Assembly: GCF_047496725.1 (NCBI RefSeq)
Contig: NC_132979.1
Coordinates: 4,729,501-4,793,500, forward strand
Source: Anoplolepis gracilipes
Taxonomy: Eukaryota; Arthropoda; Insecta; Hymenoptera; Formicidae
Direction of reading: 5' to 3'
Length of the DNA stretch: 64,000 nucleotides
Position numbers and translations under genes: made by a program. Below the pieces are notes generated by a model. It was not told the DNA's origin, did no database searches, and was given only the letters and a program-made list of their open reading frames with translations. Position 1 is the first letter of the stretch. Each line of letters opens with the position of its first letter. This document shows positions 24,771 to 38,058 of the stretch, one piece after another.

Positions 24771-27534
24771 TGTGTACGTCTTTTCTCTCTGCAACATATC
24801 GGATAAATAATGTACCATTATTTTCTGTAGAGGAACAATTATTAGATGTACAAATTAATTCTCGGCCCCTAAATTTAACCAGTTGTATCACTTATTTAAA
24901 CTGAACACTTTTTGTCGCCATGTTAGGGTTTTGCAATACGAATTTAAAAAACTATAATACTCGATTCCGCAGCTAACACAAGAAGTAGTAAATAAGTATA
25001 ATAAACATAATGACGTCCGATAAGCAGCATATTAGGCATTGTATGTTGTTCCGATCCCTACAACACTTAGTTGATTCACATTTTAAAACGCTCGAAGATG
25101 TTGATAAAAGTATTGGCAAATTTATTAATTTAAAACCCCCGTCTTTTTATCGAGAGAGGATTTGTCAGCTACTCATTCGATAACAAAAAGTGTATAGATT
25201 CTGATGGAGTAGTTCTTATTTCGTAGATTAAAATGTAACTTAATTTTTAGAAATAAACAATAAATTTATTTAAAAAAAGTCGAGAATTAATTTGTACACC
25301 TAATAATAAATAAATAAATAAATTAATTAATTAAATTGAAATAAATTTATTTTTATTTATTATTATATTTAATGAGAGGTCGAATAATAATTTATTATTA
25401 TTGGTTATCATAATTATGAAAAACTTGTCGACATGACAGTACAAATACAAATGTCCTTCAAATATAAATGTTAGTTTATCGACACTTATTTTAACGGTAT
25501 ATTTTTTGTTTCAGTCATGGTTACCGCAATATATTATTTGTTTTAAAATTTATTTTAATTTAAAATATATTTTTATCTTATTTTTATTATTTAATCAAAG
25601 GTTTTGCTATGTAAATAATGCCAAATAAATAATTAATATAATATAAATGAATAACTAATATATTATAAAATTAATATAATAGTAATATAATATTAATATA
25701 AATAATATTTGAAAATAAACTCAAGCAAAAAATGTATATAATTTTTATTTATTTTGTGCACTTAAATAATTATTGTTGTATTATTTATCGTGTTTGTAAG
25801 TTTTGTTAATGTTCCTTGTTTCAGATAAATTCAGTACAAAAAAGTTTATTCTATGCAATTTGTTAAGTTAAATATTCATAAATTAGAATATCACAACTCG
25901 TAATTAGTCCTCGAAAATGCTTTGGAAAAAAATATTAGTTCTATTATATCAGCTTTATTTTTTTGCTTCACTGGCATTTTGACGCGTAGTGCGACGCCTA
26001 TGCATAAATATCTGTCAGTTTCGTTTTTTTAATACTCGTAGTTACTGATTCGCGTTTACTGATACTGTAGTCAGAAAATCGCGGCTCACCCGATGAAATC
26101 AGCTGTTCCTAATTTGATACGCCATTAGCTTTGCGATTATCGTACGTGAGAAAGGGGAACTATAGAGGTCAGTTACCAAGCTAATAAAATTACTATATCA
26201 CCGAATGCGTATCCTGCTTATATCAAGGAATTTCAACTCGGTATTTGCTCAAACAGTTTCTTCTTGTTTACATAAGCGGTTTAAATTGTTATCTTTTCTA
26301 TGTCTCTGCTTTGAAGCAAGGCAATTATTGTGTAACTCTGTAATTTCTTTGCTTATATTATTATAGATACTTCGGTTTGAAAATTGGTTGATTACAACAC
26401 TATGCATAATAATTGGAGGTAATTATGCAGTTACGGTGATTCGTTATATACGGTATTGTTATACGCGACATCTCGAATATTTCGAGGAGTAGTATAATTA
26501 CTAACAAGTCAAAACGAATTTATAATTTTGTGTAGTACATTAGATAACATAGTATTAAATATTTTAAAATATATTTCTAGAAAATATACATTTTATAAAA
26601 TATATTACATTTTTATATATTATATTTGTAATAATATTTATTAGTATTACAATTTTTACCATTGTTTCTATTAATTATTTGCTTTTTGAATTTTCTTTTT
26701 TTTTATATTTTCTATAAATCTAAGTCAATCAAAATTAATCTAAGTCATTCAAAAATTACATTAAATAAATTTCTAATAATTCCGTAACTTTTCAAAATGT
26801 CGCTCGAATGATATGTATAATATGTACCTACGATATTAGTGTATCTATATAGGGTTGTTCGTCGACCTAGTTCTTATCTCGTCACCTTCTCGGCATCTGC
26901 AAACTAACTATTCGACTCTTTACACGTGTTTCACTCCAAAGTACGGCTTTAATCTTGCATGTAGCAAACAAGAAATTAAGTTACACTTACCTGAGGCGTC
27001 TCGGGAAGGAATACGTGGATATGTATTTAATGTACTATATCACTTCTCGATAGTGTCTAATCAATCCACTTAAATCTGTCGATATGTCAATGTAGCGATG
27101 CCTCGACGATGGGTGACTTGAAGCGTGACATTCTCGGGAATGAAGCGCGCATAATGCAGGCAGCGTCCTTTAAATTTCGTCGCTTAATCACCGTTGTCGC
27201 TTCTCTGGGTCGATTGGTTGACGATAGAATCGTGACAAAAGCTGCCGGGGTTCTTTTTGAATTGCGCGACGTGGCCGGAAAACGTGAGTTTAAAGTCGAA
27301 GCAAGATACCGGAGTGAGCCAGCTTTGTCACTTTATATAGCGTTTCAAAGGCCGTGGCAGATTATGTGTGCACGAGGTGGCGAAGCGTGCAAGGGACACT
27401 GAGTACGCGGATTCTGTATGCGGAAAGGGAGGAGGCAGAGAGATCCCCCTCGTATGCTGCTAATCCGACCGTAATTGATAGGCTCCGTACCATTTTGTCT
27501 TATGTCCGCGATATGGATTAATTCGTGACACGAG
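24771..27534. other. region upstream of alkaline phosphatase, no gene recognised
   Basis: An acceptor-like TTGCAG just upstream of the ATG at 24770 (minus strand, about 24790) suggests a separate 5' UTR exon further upstream. The rest is AT-rich except for a GC-richer block at about 26840-27500. That block holds an open frame of 97 codons (27109-27402) with no recognisable domain. Confidence 0.5.
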
Positions 27535-29070
27535 GCATCTTATCGCGAAATCTTTTTCTGCCTCAAAGTAAATGAAGAAGAAATAATCTCTTTATTTTTA
27601 TCTTTATCATCTTTATTTTATTTTAATCTGATACATTTTAATTATATAATGCATCAGTTATTTTGTTAACTTAATTGCATGTAAATACAAAGTCTTCTTT
27701 AAGAAACGTTCAAAACGAACTATTGTTTAGTAATATTTTTAAATATATAACACTAAATTTTTAGTAATTAAAATACAGTTTGAAATTCTGAGAAATGTCT
27801 GCTTCAATTTTAATAATAAAATTGCAGTATTTAATTGTGCCTTGAAAACTTTGCAAATATTTTTAATTGTTTTAAATTAAAAGAAAACACTTTTTAGATA
27901 TAGTCTCTTGTAATATACTTTAATTAAAAGTATTCAATGAAAAAATTAAATCAAAAACTTAAATGAAGATTGAAAGTTTTAGAGCGTCATGTGCGAGTAA
28001 AAATCTTATTGTTAATGTACAATATACATACATATAAAATTCAATAATTTACGTTTTAGTGAAAGAATAAATACTATTATTACTTAATTCGCAGCTTCAA
28101 CTTTTTAATAATAGCGTAATTTTATAAAAGGTATTTGCATTATTACCTCTACCTTTAGTGACCGAGTAATAGTGAGCTATATCATGCGAACAAAACGATT
28201 TAGTTTAAATTATCTAGTCATAGAAGTAATGGAGCAATCTCAATATTATTGTTAATAAAAAAATAAATGTTCATTCCATTTGATGTTATTTTTCAATTAA
28301 AATAGAAATTCTATAACATGCACGCAATATTTATTTTAATAATAATTCACAATCTGTAGACAATTTGTAGATACTAACAACTGAAATTAATTTTTCCGAG
28401 AATTATTATAATTGACGTTCCATTGTTATTTCAAGAAAATATGTAGTATTGTCGCTGACGCGAGCGCTAGTACAAAATAGTGATTTATCTCTGTTATTTA
28501 TTATGTCTCTTTCTTTAAAATTGCATTACTATGTTAGAATAAGATAATATTTTGTTGGAAATGTGTTATTGATACATCGCGATAATATTATTATTAAAGT
28601 ACTTGACAACTTTTTTTGCTATTAAAAAATCTAAGAAAAATTAAAGAAAATTAAAGAAAATTACAAAATCTGAGAATTAAAAAATAAGAAAACTTTTTAG
28701 ATTTATGCATTTTAGCAAAATTTCTTATTTGCATTTTTTGATTTCCTATATTAATAGTTTGTTTTGATTGCCATTAAAAGATGCATACATAGATATATAC
28801 ATATATATGTATATATATTTTTTCAGAATTTTAAACTGTATTTTAATTACTAAAAAAATTTAGTGTTATATATTTAAAAATATTACTAAACAATTTGATT
28901 TGTTTCGAACTTTTTTTAAAGAAGACTCTATATTTGTATGCAATTAAATTAACAAAACTGATGCATTATATAATTAAAATGTATTAGATTAAAATAAAGA
29001 TCAAAATTAAAAGATTATTATTTTCTTTTTATTTATTTCGAGACAAAGAAAGATTTCGTGATAAAGTATT
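27535..29070. mobile_element. putative non-autonomous DNA element with 250-260 bp inverted arms
   Basis: The left arm (27535-27795) matches the reverse complement of the right arm (28820-29070) almost end to end. Matching blocks include ATCGCGAAATCTTT versus ATCACGAAATCTTT, ATAATGCATCAGTT, AGTAATATTTTTAAATATAT and TAATTAAAATACAGTTT. The spacer (27796-28819) is about 1 kb, AT-rich, and has no ORF. Long terminal inverted repeats with a non-coding core fit a foldback or MITE-like element. The superfamily and any target-site duplication could not be settled by eye. Confidence 0.75.
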
Positions 29071-29108
29071 TTTTAATTTGCACCTTACTTCTATCATATA
29101 TCACATTT

Positions 29109-29264
29109 TTAATGATTTATATGTATATTAAATTATGTTTACCATTCTTAATGATTTATATGTGTATTAAATTATTTTTATTCTTCTTAATGATTTATAT
29201 GTATATTAAATTATTTTAATTTTTTTTAATGGTTTATATTATTTATATTTATATTAAATTTATT
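29109..29264. repeat. 39-bp minisatellite, four units
   Basis: Units start at 29109, 29148, 29187 and 29226, each beginning TTAATG(A/G)TTTATAT and continuing with a TATTAAATTA block. The fourth unit is the most diverged. It abuts the right arm of the 27535-29070 element. Confidence 0.88.
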
Positions 29265-29396
29265 TTTTATTTAAAAAGAGAAAAACTATGAATTTTTAAA
29301 ATCATTTTATTATTTTTCGAAATGTGACATAAAATATCAGTGTTATTTTATCTGACGATTAGAATTCTTCAAATCTCGATAATAATATCAATTCAA

Positions 29397-29550
29397 ATTT
29401 TGTCTTGATTATTTAACTGATTGAATTTGATTATCATACAATTTTATTATATTTTAACAATTAACGTGGACAGATTTTGTCTTGATTATTTAACTGATTG
29501 AATTTGATTATCATACAATTTTACTATATTTTAACAATTAACGTGGACAG
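29397..29550. repeat. 77-bp tandem duplication, nearly identical
   Basis: Copies 29397-29473 and 29474-29550 differ at one base (TTTTATTATA versus TTTTACTATA). Each ends AACAATTAACGTGGACAG. The low divergence implies a recent duplication. Confidence 0.95.
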
Positions 29551-30539
29551 CGTTTGTACAAGATGAAAGATATTAATCTGATTGATTACTGACATTTTCT
29601 CGTATCATGCTTTTAGTGAGTGAAGATATATTTTTTTTATATTGATTATAAGATTTGATATCGACATATACATGATGATCATGTGACTTAAAAAGTATTT
29701 ATTGAACGATGACAATTATTTTATTTGTTACTGTTGACATAATAGTTCTATTTTTTAAATTATTAATAGATTCAGAAATTTACTTTTTTTTATTCTGCAT
29801 TTATTATTATGAAATTATAGAAATTTTTTCACTCAATGATCTTTAACTTTATACGCGTAAAAATTATTACAGTGTAAATACATTGCGCGACATTTGCTTC
29901 ACTCATTGTCAGTGCAAATATACTTATAAGATTAAATCATTAAATCGCGTTTTGTGTGTGTATTGTGTGTATGTGCGGCCACTGATAAAAAAATTCAATG
30001 TTAATACGCAAATTTACATATAATTTATTCATTTAGTTGTAATATTAGATTAATTCAGTTTTATAGGTGCACTTATTGATTTAAGATAGTTAGTCTGCAG
30101 GTTATATTATCATGTTTATCGTTGAGGAAGATCTGTTTCGCTAATTGCGCATTTAAATATTCAGTTCATATTTCTTATTATATAAACATGTGACAGTGTA
30201 TTGAACACGATAATTTGTGGAAATGATAACGTTAAGTAAAATCTTAAAAAAAAATCAAAAAACATAAAATATGTATAAGTTTCTCTAAGAAATTCGATTG
30301 ATGATGCTTCAGAAGTATTTTGTGGTAATATTTTGCGCGATTGATACATGCTCTTTGTAGATTGTGCAATAATTAACGGTTTTCAAAGACAAGAAATTCT
30401 CGTACAAACAAATAATTAAAAATTGAGATCAGTAATTCAGGTAATATTTATAGTATTTGAGAAACATTGTGGGATGAAGAGAAATGCCAATCTCGTGGTC
30501 GATTTCAAGCTCTGACAATGAGAGGTGTGAATCAAGGTT

Positions 30540-30696
30540 CCTGTCTCGTGATTGGCAGCGGTTATCGACACGTGAGACAGGTGAGAATCATGCGTGTCCC
30601 TCGATCGTGGATCGGGCGAATAGAGCACGTGATAATGCATGAAAGCACGTTTTTGTGATAATGCTGCCGTGATCAGTGACTGATTATCACGGTAGC
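30540..30696. promoter_or_regulatory. candidate regulatory cluster with two CACGTG E-boxes and two hairpins
   Basis: CACGTG occurs at about 30569-30574 and 30625-30630. Inverted arms CCTGTCTC/GAGACAGG (30540-30547 and 30574-30581) and a second hairpin (30662-30673 and 30685-30696, 11 of 12 paired) flank them. GTGATAATGC occurs twice. The patch is GC-richer than its surroundings. Function is inferred from motif density only. Confidence 0.35.
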
Positions 30697-33199
30697 AAAT
30701 AATATCTCCACGATTTTCGTTCGTTATCGCAATATAACAAGCAATGATGGCACATTACGCATCTGTTAATCTGTCTGCTACCAGATATGATATTTGTAGA
30801 ACTTAGAAAATACTACATCAGGCACAAAGATCGTCAAAGATTTCCGTAGCTTTTGAGACTGTCTCGTAGACTTAATGTAAAATTGAATCTAAATTTTTTT
30901 AATTAAAACTTTTTTTATAAATTAAAAGTTATTTCATAAATATAATCACAATATAATTAACAATCACATTTTGTAACTGGAAAAATATTTATAGTAGAAA
31001 AATTAATTAATTTGATCTAAATAATTACTCTTTTATCATTTATTTAGGTATATTTTTACACGTTTTATAAATTTTAAATTATGTTTTGATATTAGAAAAA
31101 AGTCTTTGAAATTAAAAATTATTATTACTTTAAACATTATAGAATCTACTTTAAAGTAATAAATTAATTTTTTTCAATTTGCTACAAAAGTTCAGAAACT
31201 TTTTAACGAAAAGATATTTATTATAGGTTTTATATGAAAATAAGAAGTGCAAATACGAATTTCACGTTAGCATGTTATCTTAAATGTATTTTATTATTAG
31301 AGCTCAATCTGGAGTAAGAAGTTTCTTTGTTATAAATATAAATGCGTCTGATAAATGAAGAAAATCACAATAAAAGCAAAACTTAATCAAAAACAAAGTG
31401 CGGCAAAAATTCGCGATTATCAGTGTCTTTGAGTGTACCGCGTAAATCCCCGTATTATATCTTATCGCTATCTTTATTATATCGATATAAATAGTCACAA
31501 AACAATATCATCATAATTATTCTATCAAAGACTTAAAATATTTAAAGAGAGGAAGATTGATTTATTAAGATTGTAAATATATAATTATATTCATATTTAA
31601 AAAAATACTATTTGGTCAGAAAATTATTTATGGAAAATATTTAAAATTTCTACTATAAAAGTTTTAATTAACTATTTTATCTGTATTAGATAACAAGATT
31701 CGAATAACAGTAGATGATAAGAGAATACTTACTTGCAGTCAAGAAAGAATTTATCATTACAGTCGATAATAAAGAAATCTTTGAGCATGTAAATCATTAT
31801 ATGAAAAGAAGAAACAATTTAAAAATATTAAATAACTGTGTTTTAAATATTTCACTGTAACATTAAACATTCAAGCTCTGTTTAATATTACACAGCGATT
31901 ATAAACCATTCAAAGTATACATTATTTGACATTCTATTTCTTTTTTAATCGAATGATGACTGACGTTAAGTGAAATGCATTTTTTAAAATGTAGATAATA
32001 TTAAAAAAAACACTTTATTAGAAATTGTAATATATTTACAAAATTGTAATATATTCCAGGAGACATATACATATTTTTCTTACTTCTTATATTTACTATT
32101 TTCTATATATAAGGTCAAAAGATTTTTTTACTCGTAATATTGATTAATATGGAACGGCTATATCTCACCTGTATTTATCTTAATATAGACTTGTACTAAA
32201 ATTATACAGATCTGTTTAAAAAAAGCTTATTAAACTAAAAAATTTTCTTAATTTGGCTTTAAACAGAAAATAGTAAATGCACATCTGGAAAATGTGTCTG
32301 CTGCTGAAAGACTTTAATTTTAGATAATAACATTTTTAAATATTATTTTATATTTTCAATATTTGTAAAAAATATCTACTGGTTACATTTTATGTGCCTC
32401 ATTCTGCATGTACAAATAATGACAGATAGGAGAGAGGGTGAGAGAGATAGGAGGGGAGAAAGAGAAAGAGAGTAAAGGCAAAGTCGTATATCCGAGAAAT
32501 GTGCGAGGGTCGTTGTCCGTTACGGGATGGACTGCATAACAGCTGAATGTGTTACGCTCAGCTGCAGCATTATGCAAGAATCTCGGTGACGCGAAGCCGG
32601 GATACAGGATATCCATGATCGTGGCTGCGAGATGCTGCGCCTCGTGTCGTCTAATCTGCAACGAGATCTCGTTATCAAATGCTCTTCAGCTCAAACGACG
32701 ATGCAATATGCAGAGCCATGTTTGCAACTATACGCGCAAACCGTAGGGTTTTTCATATGCAGTTCAGAACGACGACAATGATATTGTTTCGAATCTTTAT
32801 TCGAGAACATATCATTTATTGTCGAGATCAACAGACCATTCAGTGTCTTTTTGATAAAACATATAATAGAATATACTATATAATTTACGAATTTTTTAAA
32901 CGTTTTTACTCTTTGCTTTTATTTCAATTTTAAATAATAATAATAATAATATAAACTAATTAGAAAAAAATAGATAAAGATGCGCTCTCTCTCTTTTATT
33001 TTCTCCTGTTTCGTACTCATAAACTTGAAACTCTAGATAATAATATTTTTATAGTTTCCTATTTACTGTTTAGTTCAGTAATGAGATTTCGCAAAAAAAG
33101 CAGAAAATGTAATTAAAACCGCAATCTTATAACCGCAAGACTTAAACTTAAACTTGTAAAATTATACAACGAAAAAAGGCTCTCCAACAAAATAACTTC

Positions 33200-33702
33200 T
33201 ATGGCTTTTACTTTACGCGTAAATGCGATTATTACTCGCGAGGTAGAAATGGTACCGCGCGAGTTGTAGAATCTAAATTCGTCGTTCGCTATGCAAAATA
33301 CGAGAAGCGCGTGAAAGCGTTCGCGGTTCGATTTCCATCGAAAAATAGTCGAGTCGTTTCACGCGGTGCAACCGCCCGCTTGGAAGTTTCGGTGCCGTTT
33401 CTACGGTACTGTTGCTACATATGCATACCGCGGCACCGACTAGATCCACAGTGCAGATATGCGTAAAACTGCACGCAGTGTAGGCGACCGAGCATTAATT
33501 GCGAAAGCAAACAATTGTTTTGCGCGAGGTGAGCCCGTCGTGTCGCGCGCGCACCAGATTTTCCACGGGGCGACAACTTAGTTTCGCGCTTCGTGCATAC
33601 GTCACATGTACATATTGCAATGAAATGTCAACGCGTGAGCGAATTTCACTGCGTAAAAGGCGAAAAACCACGTCACGAAACTTTCATGTTGAATCTCGTA
33701 TC

Positions 33703-33738
<36 letters not shown>

Positions 33739-35400
33739 CTTTACGCGCTTTGAATAAGCGTGGTTGCGTGAGATATACACGGAGATTCTCGCCTCCCCAT
33801 AAAGAAGCCGCGACTGATTGTGCACTTACGCGTGAATTCAAATTCCTAAAATATTTCGACACGACGCGACGCGTAAAATAGTATTTCCATTTGTTTCGGC
33901 TAAATTGTGGATCTGCGTAGAACGAAAATATTCAAGTTAAATTATGCGAGTAATTACGCGCTTTGGTTAAAATTAATTATTCAAAATAAAATTTCTTTGT
34001 ATTTTATAAGATTTATCACAAAAAAAGAGAAAAAATTAGATCATCAAATGCATAAGAATAACATTCAGTTAGTCTTTTAAAACTCTTGTATTCTCCTTTA
34101 TATGTACTATTATAGAATAAATACAATTTAGAAATAAAAAAATGTTAAACTTCTCTCTGCACTCATTAAGTTATCTTAATCACGATGTTATCTCGTAGAC
34201 AGCTACTATGATTTTCTTTCACTAACTTCTCACGACTACGAATTCTTGATAAGGAATATTGTTTTATTCCTGCACTATGTTGGAGGGGGTCCAATGGACG
34301 AATACTCAGGGATATATCCTGTGCGCGCTGATAAGAAACTTTGCAGCTTCTCTCACTAAAGTCGTCGAAAGATTAGAGTACAACTCACTTCGAGCTTCTG
34401 GCAGATACCTTTCATAAATTTCATATTTGAATATTCTTCGTTTAATATCTTTTATGAAATGTCATTTAGAAAGAGATAATATTATATAACATTATATACA
34501 TACATTATATATATATATATATACGTATATATATACGTATATACACACATACATATATAATAGGTATATATCTAGAACTGGAGAAGAATTTTTTTTTTAT
34601 CATGATTGACACGGGGAAACGTACGAATTATATAGAAATTACATTTTGTAAAAATATGCGCTGTAAAGTGCAATTTCTTTTTTTCATACATAACATTTAT
34701 TGTCTTTGCATACATTCTGTGATTCCTACACAGAAATCAGTGCTTAGGAAGCAGAACGAGGCTATTTCCACGCAAAGTATAATGTGTGTCTCGTGTTGCC
34801 CGCGTCTTATTCGTAATTAATTCACCCGTAAGCCCGGATTGTAAGCTGGATTTTCTCTCTCTCCCTCTCTCTTTCTCTCTTTCTCTCGCTCTTTCTCTTT
34901 GCCTTTCGCGATGAACTTGCTCTTTTAGTGAACCATCTCCTTCAGCAATTCGACCTCATACAGTTACACACCGCTACGTTAGACCAATATCCCGGGTCCT
35001 GCGGGATCTCCAGACTGCCGCTCACACGCGGAAGGACCATGCGAGTACGTGTACGCACGCACACTTGCGGGTATTAGGAGTTACAGGCGTACGTACACAG
35101 GCATGTAATGGGGAATATGCAAACTTGGGATGCGAAGTAAACATAGACCGTAAACTGCCGTGTTAATTTCAAGGCCGGGCTCGGGTAGAACCGAGACGCT
35201 CGCTGTTTTAATTAACCGCAGACCCAGGCCCGCCACCGTGATATCGTGATTAAGAATTATGACGCGTAGTGGGAGTCGTCTACACGGGCGCGCGCGTGTT
35301 ATGCGTGGTTAACGCTATTGTTCACAAACGTTATACCATGGGAGGTTCCGCGGAATTAGGTTGCGACTGTATCGATTAAAAGTTATACGACACATTCGTT
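33200..35400. other. CpG-rich islands in a gene desert (33.2-33.9 and 34.8-35.4 kb)
   Basis: Two blocks with many CG dinucleotides and long GC-rich words contrast with the AT-rich surroundings. A (CT)n run at about 33705-33735 and a CT-rich tract at about 34850-34905 lie inside them. No ORF has recognisable protein features. They resemble conserved non-coding or promoter DNA more than exons. Confidence 0.4.
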
Positions 35401-37847
35401 CTTTCTTTACTATCGTTCTGTGTGATGGTGAAACGCAACTAACGCAGCGGTTGCAGAAACTCGCTATTTAGGAATATTCTTCGTTTACTATGCGGTAAAA
35501 TATACCGTATTAGCACTAAAATGTGAAATTACCTTGGTGCATTCGCGTTAGCTACATGAATTTGAGGACAACAGCTTGCCTTCCAGGATATTTGCATAGA
35601 AATTTAATATCTAACTGAATAAATAACACCCAACAATGCTTGTCTTTGGTGCAACTAAAATAGAGAAACTTAAAATCGGTATTCTTTAAATATTTTCTGT
35701 AAAATGACGCTGATAGACTTATCTTCCCTATGTTCTTTTTACATTTTTATCTCTTCGTAAAAATATCAGTGTTAACAAACTATTCTTTTCCTCACAGAGA
35801 TAAATTTACATTTGTTACTCACCGTTCTTGTTCGGGCTTTATTATTTTCGCGAGATTATTTTTCGTTTGCGTATCTGTATTTGATGGATGCGGACGCGCG
35901 TGACAACATCGTTCTTTTTATTGAAATGTATATTACATTTCGATAATTTTTCGTGACCGCAGCAGCTACAAGCACAAATAATGTTTATGTAGCTTTTAAC
36001 AGAATCATTAATGATGGGACGAGGCAAATCTCGCGTTTTATTCGGCAGGTTGTACATAAATCTAGTCCGGACGTAAAATCGAACATACATTTCGGACCTC
36101 TATCGCGATCACTATCACATGCATAAATATATGCAATCTATTAAATTGCATTTACATAAAAAAGTTGATTTAATTATATCATCTTCGTAAGATATTACTG
36201 CTAATCCAGCTCATGATCCAACTCTGATCGCTAATATGATATATGACATTGTAAAAACAATTTTTATACACTGTCAAATTGTACGCGCGAAATGTTTATA
36301 ATAATTTATAACAGTTAAAAATATTAAATAAAATAAATAATTATAATAAAAAAGGTAAATTTTTCCTTAAGTTCCTGAATGTTTATCTACGGTCTTGAAG
36401 GATCATAAATCTTACTGTGCGATGAAAAAATAAATTTGTGACACATCTGATTTTTCTATAAAAGATTAGGCATGGTATACTTTGGTGTTTCAAAATTTAT
36501 CTCTACTTCATATCTTTCTATCTATTCTACCATTTAATGTAATTTGTATACGTTATGCTCTTTTTGTACGCGTTTTCCACCGATATTTTTACTCGTTCTG
36601 TCAAAAAATTTGTAGCGAAACGAACTTAGAGTATGAGCTAACCGCGTTTTTCACGGAGTATGCTAAAGTTGTTAGATCCCAAATTGACAAAGCTCGCGGG
36701 ACGATTCGATTATATCGAATAATCCAGTTAGTACTACCATTTAAAATTTTATCTTTCTCTCGATCGAGTTGGTTGGCTGGCGATAATCGATATTAAAAAA
36801 CGATGTGGAAAAAAGCTGGAATTAACGTCACGGGAATAATCGATCATTTCACGAAAGGACGAAAGCGGCTATAATAATTATCGTTACTATTAATGGATCG
36901 GAATAACTCGAAGCGACGTCGAATCGCGGAAAAGTCGGGTATTATCGACTGGATATCGGCAAAGAATGTTCCTTCTTGTTTCCAATCCTCGATTTTCTTT
37001 TCGTCAAACGCTTTGCTTTACGAGAAACGACAGATGGAAAAATTTCATGAATCTGTATTATCTGATTATTCAAGATTTATTTTCTTGAATAAAATAATAC
37101 TTTATAACATAATATTTAAAAAGGAATATACATATACATATATAGATACATATATATACAATATAAACAAACTGTATTTCTTGAAGCAAGAAGAGAGAAT
37201 TGTATTTTTACGCAAAAATAACTGATTCTGTTGGATAAAAAATCAAAATAAAAAAATAAAATACGGGATATTTTGCTTTAAATAAATTATTTTCGCATTC
37301 CTATATTTTATCTATTATGTGTGATAATCGTAAAAATCCTATAAAGATCTAGTTAATATTTTAGGAAATTTTGAGATGAGAATGGACGACTGAAAAGATC
37401 GACTTTGCTCCAATGGCTTGGACAGAGATCGACAAAAGTCGCGATGTAGTCGGAAGAGTGCGATCTGTTATTCTGTCGCGAGGATCGAGACGTAAAGCTT
37501 TCTGACCGTAATTTCGAAAGGACTACGACGTGGTCTCCGTGGTAAGGAAGGGAGAATAAGAGCGGAAGTAGGAGTAATCGAGGTTGATGTAGCAGCGAGG
37601 AAGGTCCTTGAGGCTCTTGGTCCACGCGTGACCTATAACTCTTGCTTCGTACGAGGTTCAAAGGTCACGTAGTGGCCGCTTCAAGTATATCCTGAAAGCC
37701 GGCTACGTGAAAAAGAGGAAGAGAAAAAGAGAGAAAGAAAGAGAGCGGCCATCACCCTTTAAAAAAGCAAACTTTTGACCATGACGACATAGAAAAGCGT
37801 TGGTCAATAGCGTTTCCGAAGGGGAATCTTATATACCTTTTAAGCAG

Positions 37848-38058
37848 AATGGCTATTATAGCCATTATGGCCATAATGGTTGCTATGCAACCATTTATTG
37901 CAATGTATTATGTCCTGGAATTGCAATAACACATTCACTGATATATGTATTTTTCTGTACACGTTGATATTTATTATTCGTACAATGGAACGATTCATTT
38001 CGTTCAGTGAACCGAGATCACTGAATTGCAACTCATTTCCGATTAATTTATAATTAAT
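37848..38058. repeat. cluster of six short palindromes with GCCAT cores
   Basis: The palindromes are consecutive. The first is AATGGCTAT/ATAGCCATT (37848-37866). Next is a perfect 18-bp palindrome, CCATTATGGCCATAATGG (37862-37879). Then come AATGGTTGC/GCAACCATT (37875-37895), TATTGCAAT/ATTGCAATA (37896-37904 and 37920-37928), TTCAGTGA/TCACTGAA (38003-38010 and 38018-38025) and ATTAATT/AATTAAT (38042-38058). Four GCCAT cores on both strands fall in 37849-37874, and a fifth is at 37748-37752 beside a GA-rich tract (about 37710-37745). Confidence 0.85.

Noticed and set aside
27109..27402. 97-codon plus-strand ORF in a GC-richer block
   Set aside because: No recognisable domain, no clear splice or promoter context, and open frames of this size are expected by chance in CpG-rich islands.
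33320..33345. GGTTCGATTTCC resembling a tRNA B box
   Set aside because: The upstream sequence gives no D arm, anticodon arm or acceptor stem.
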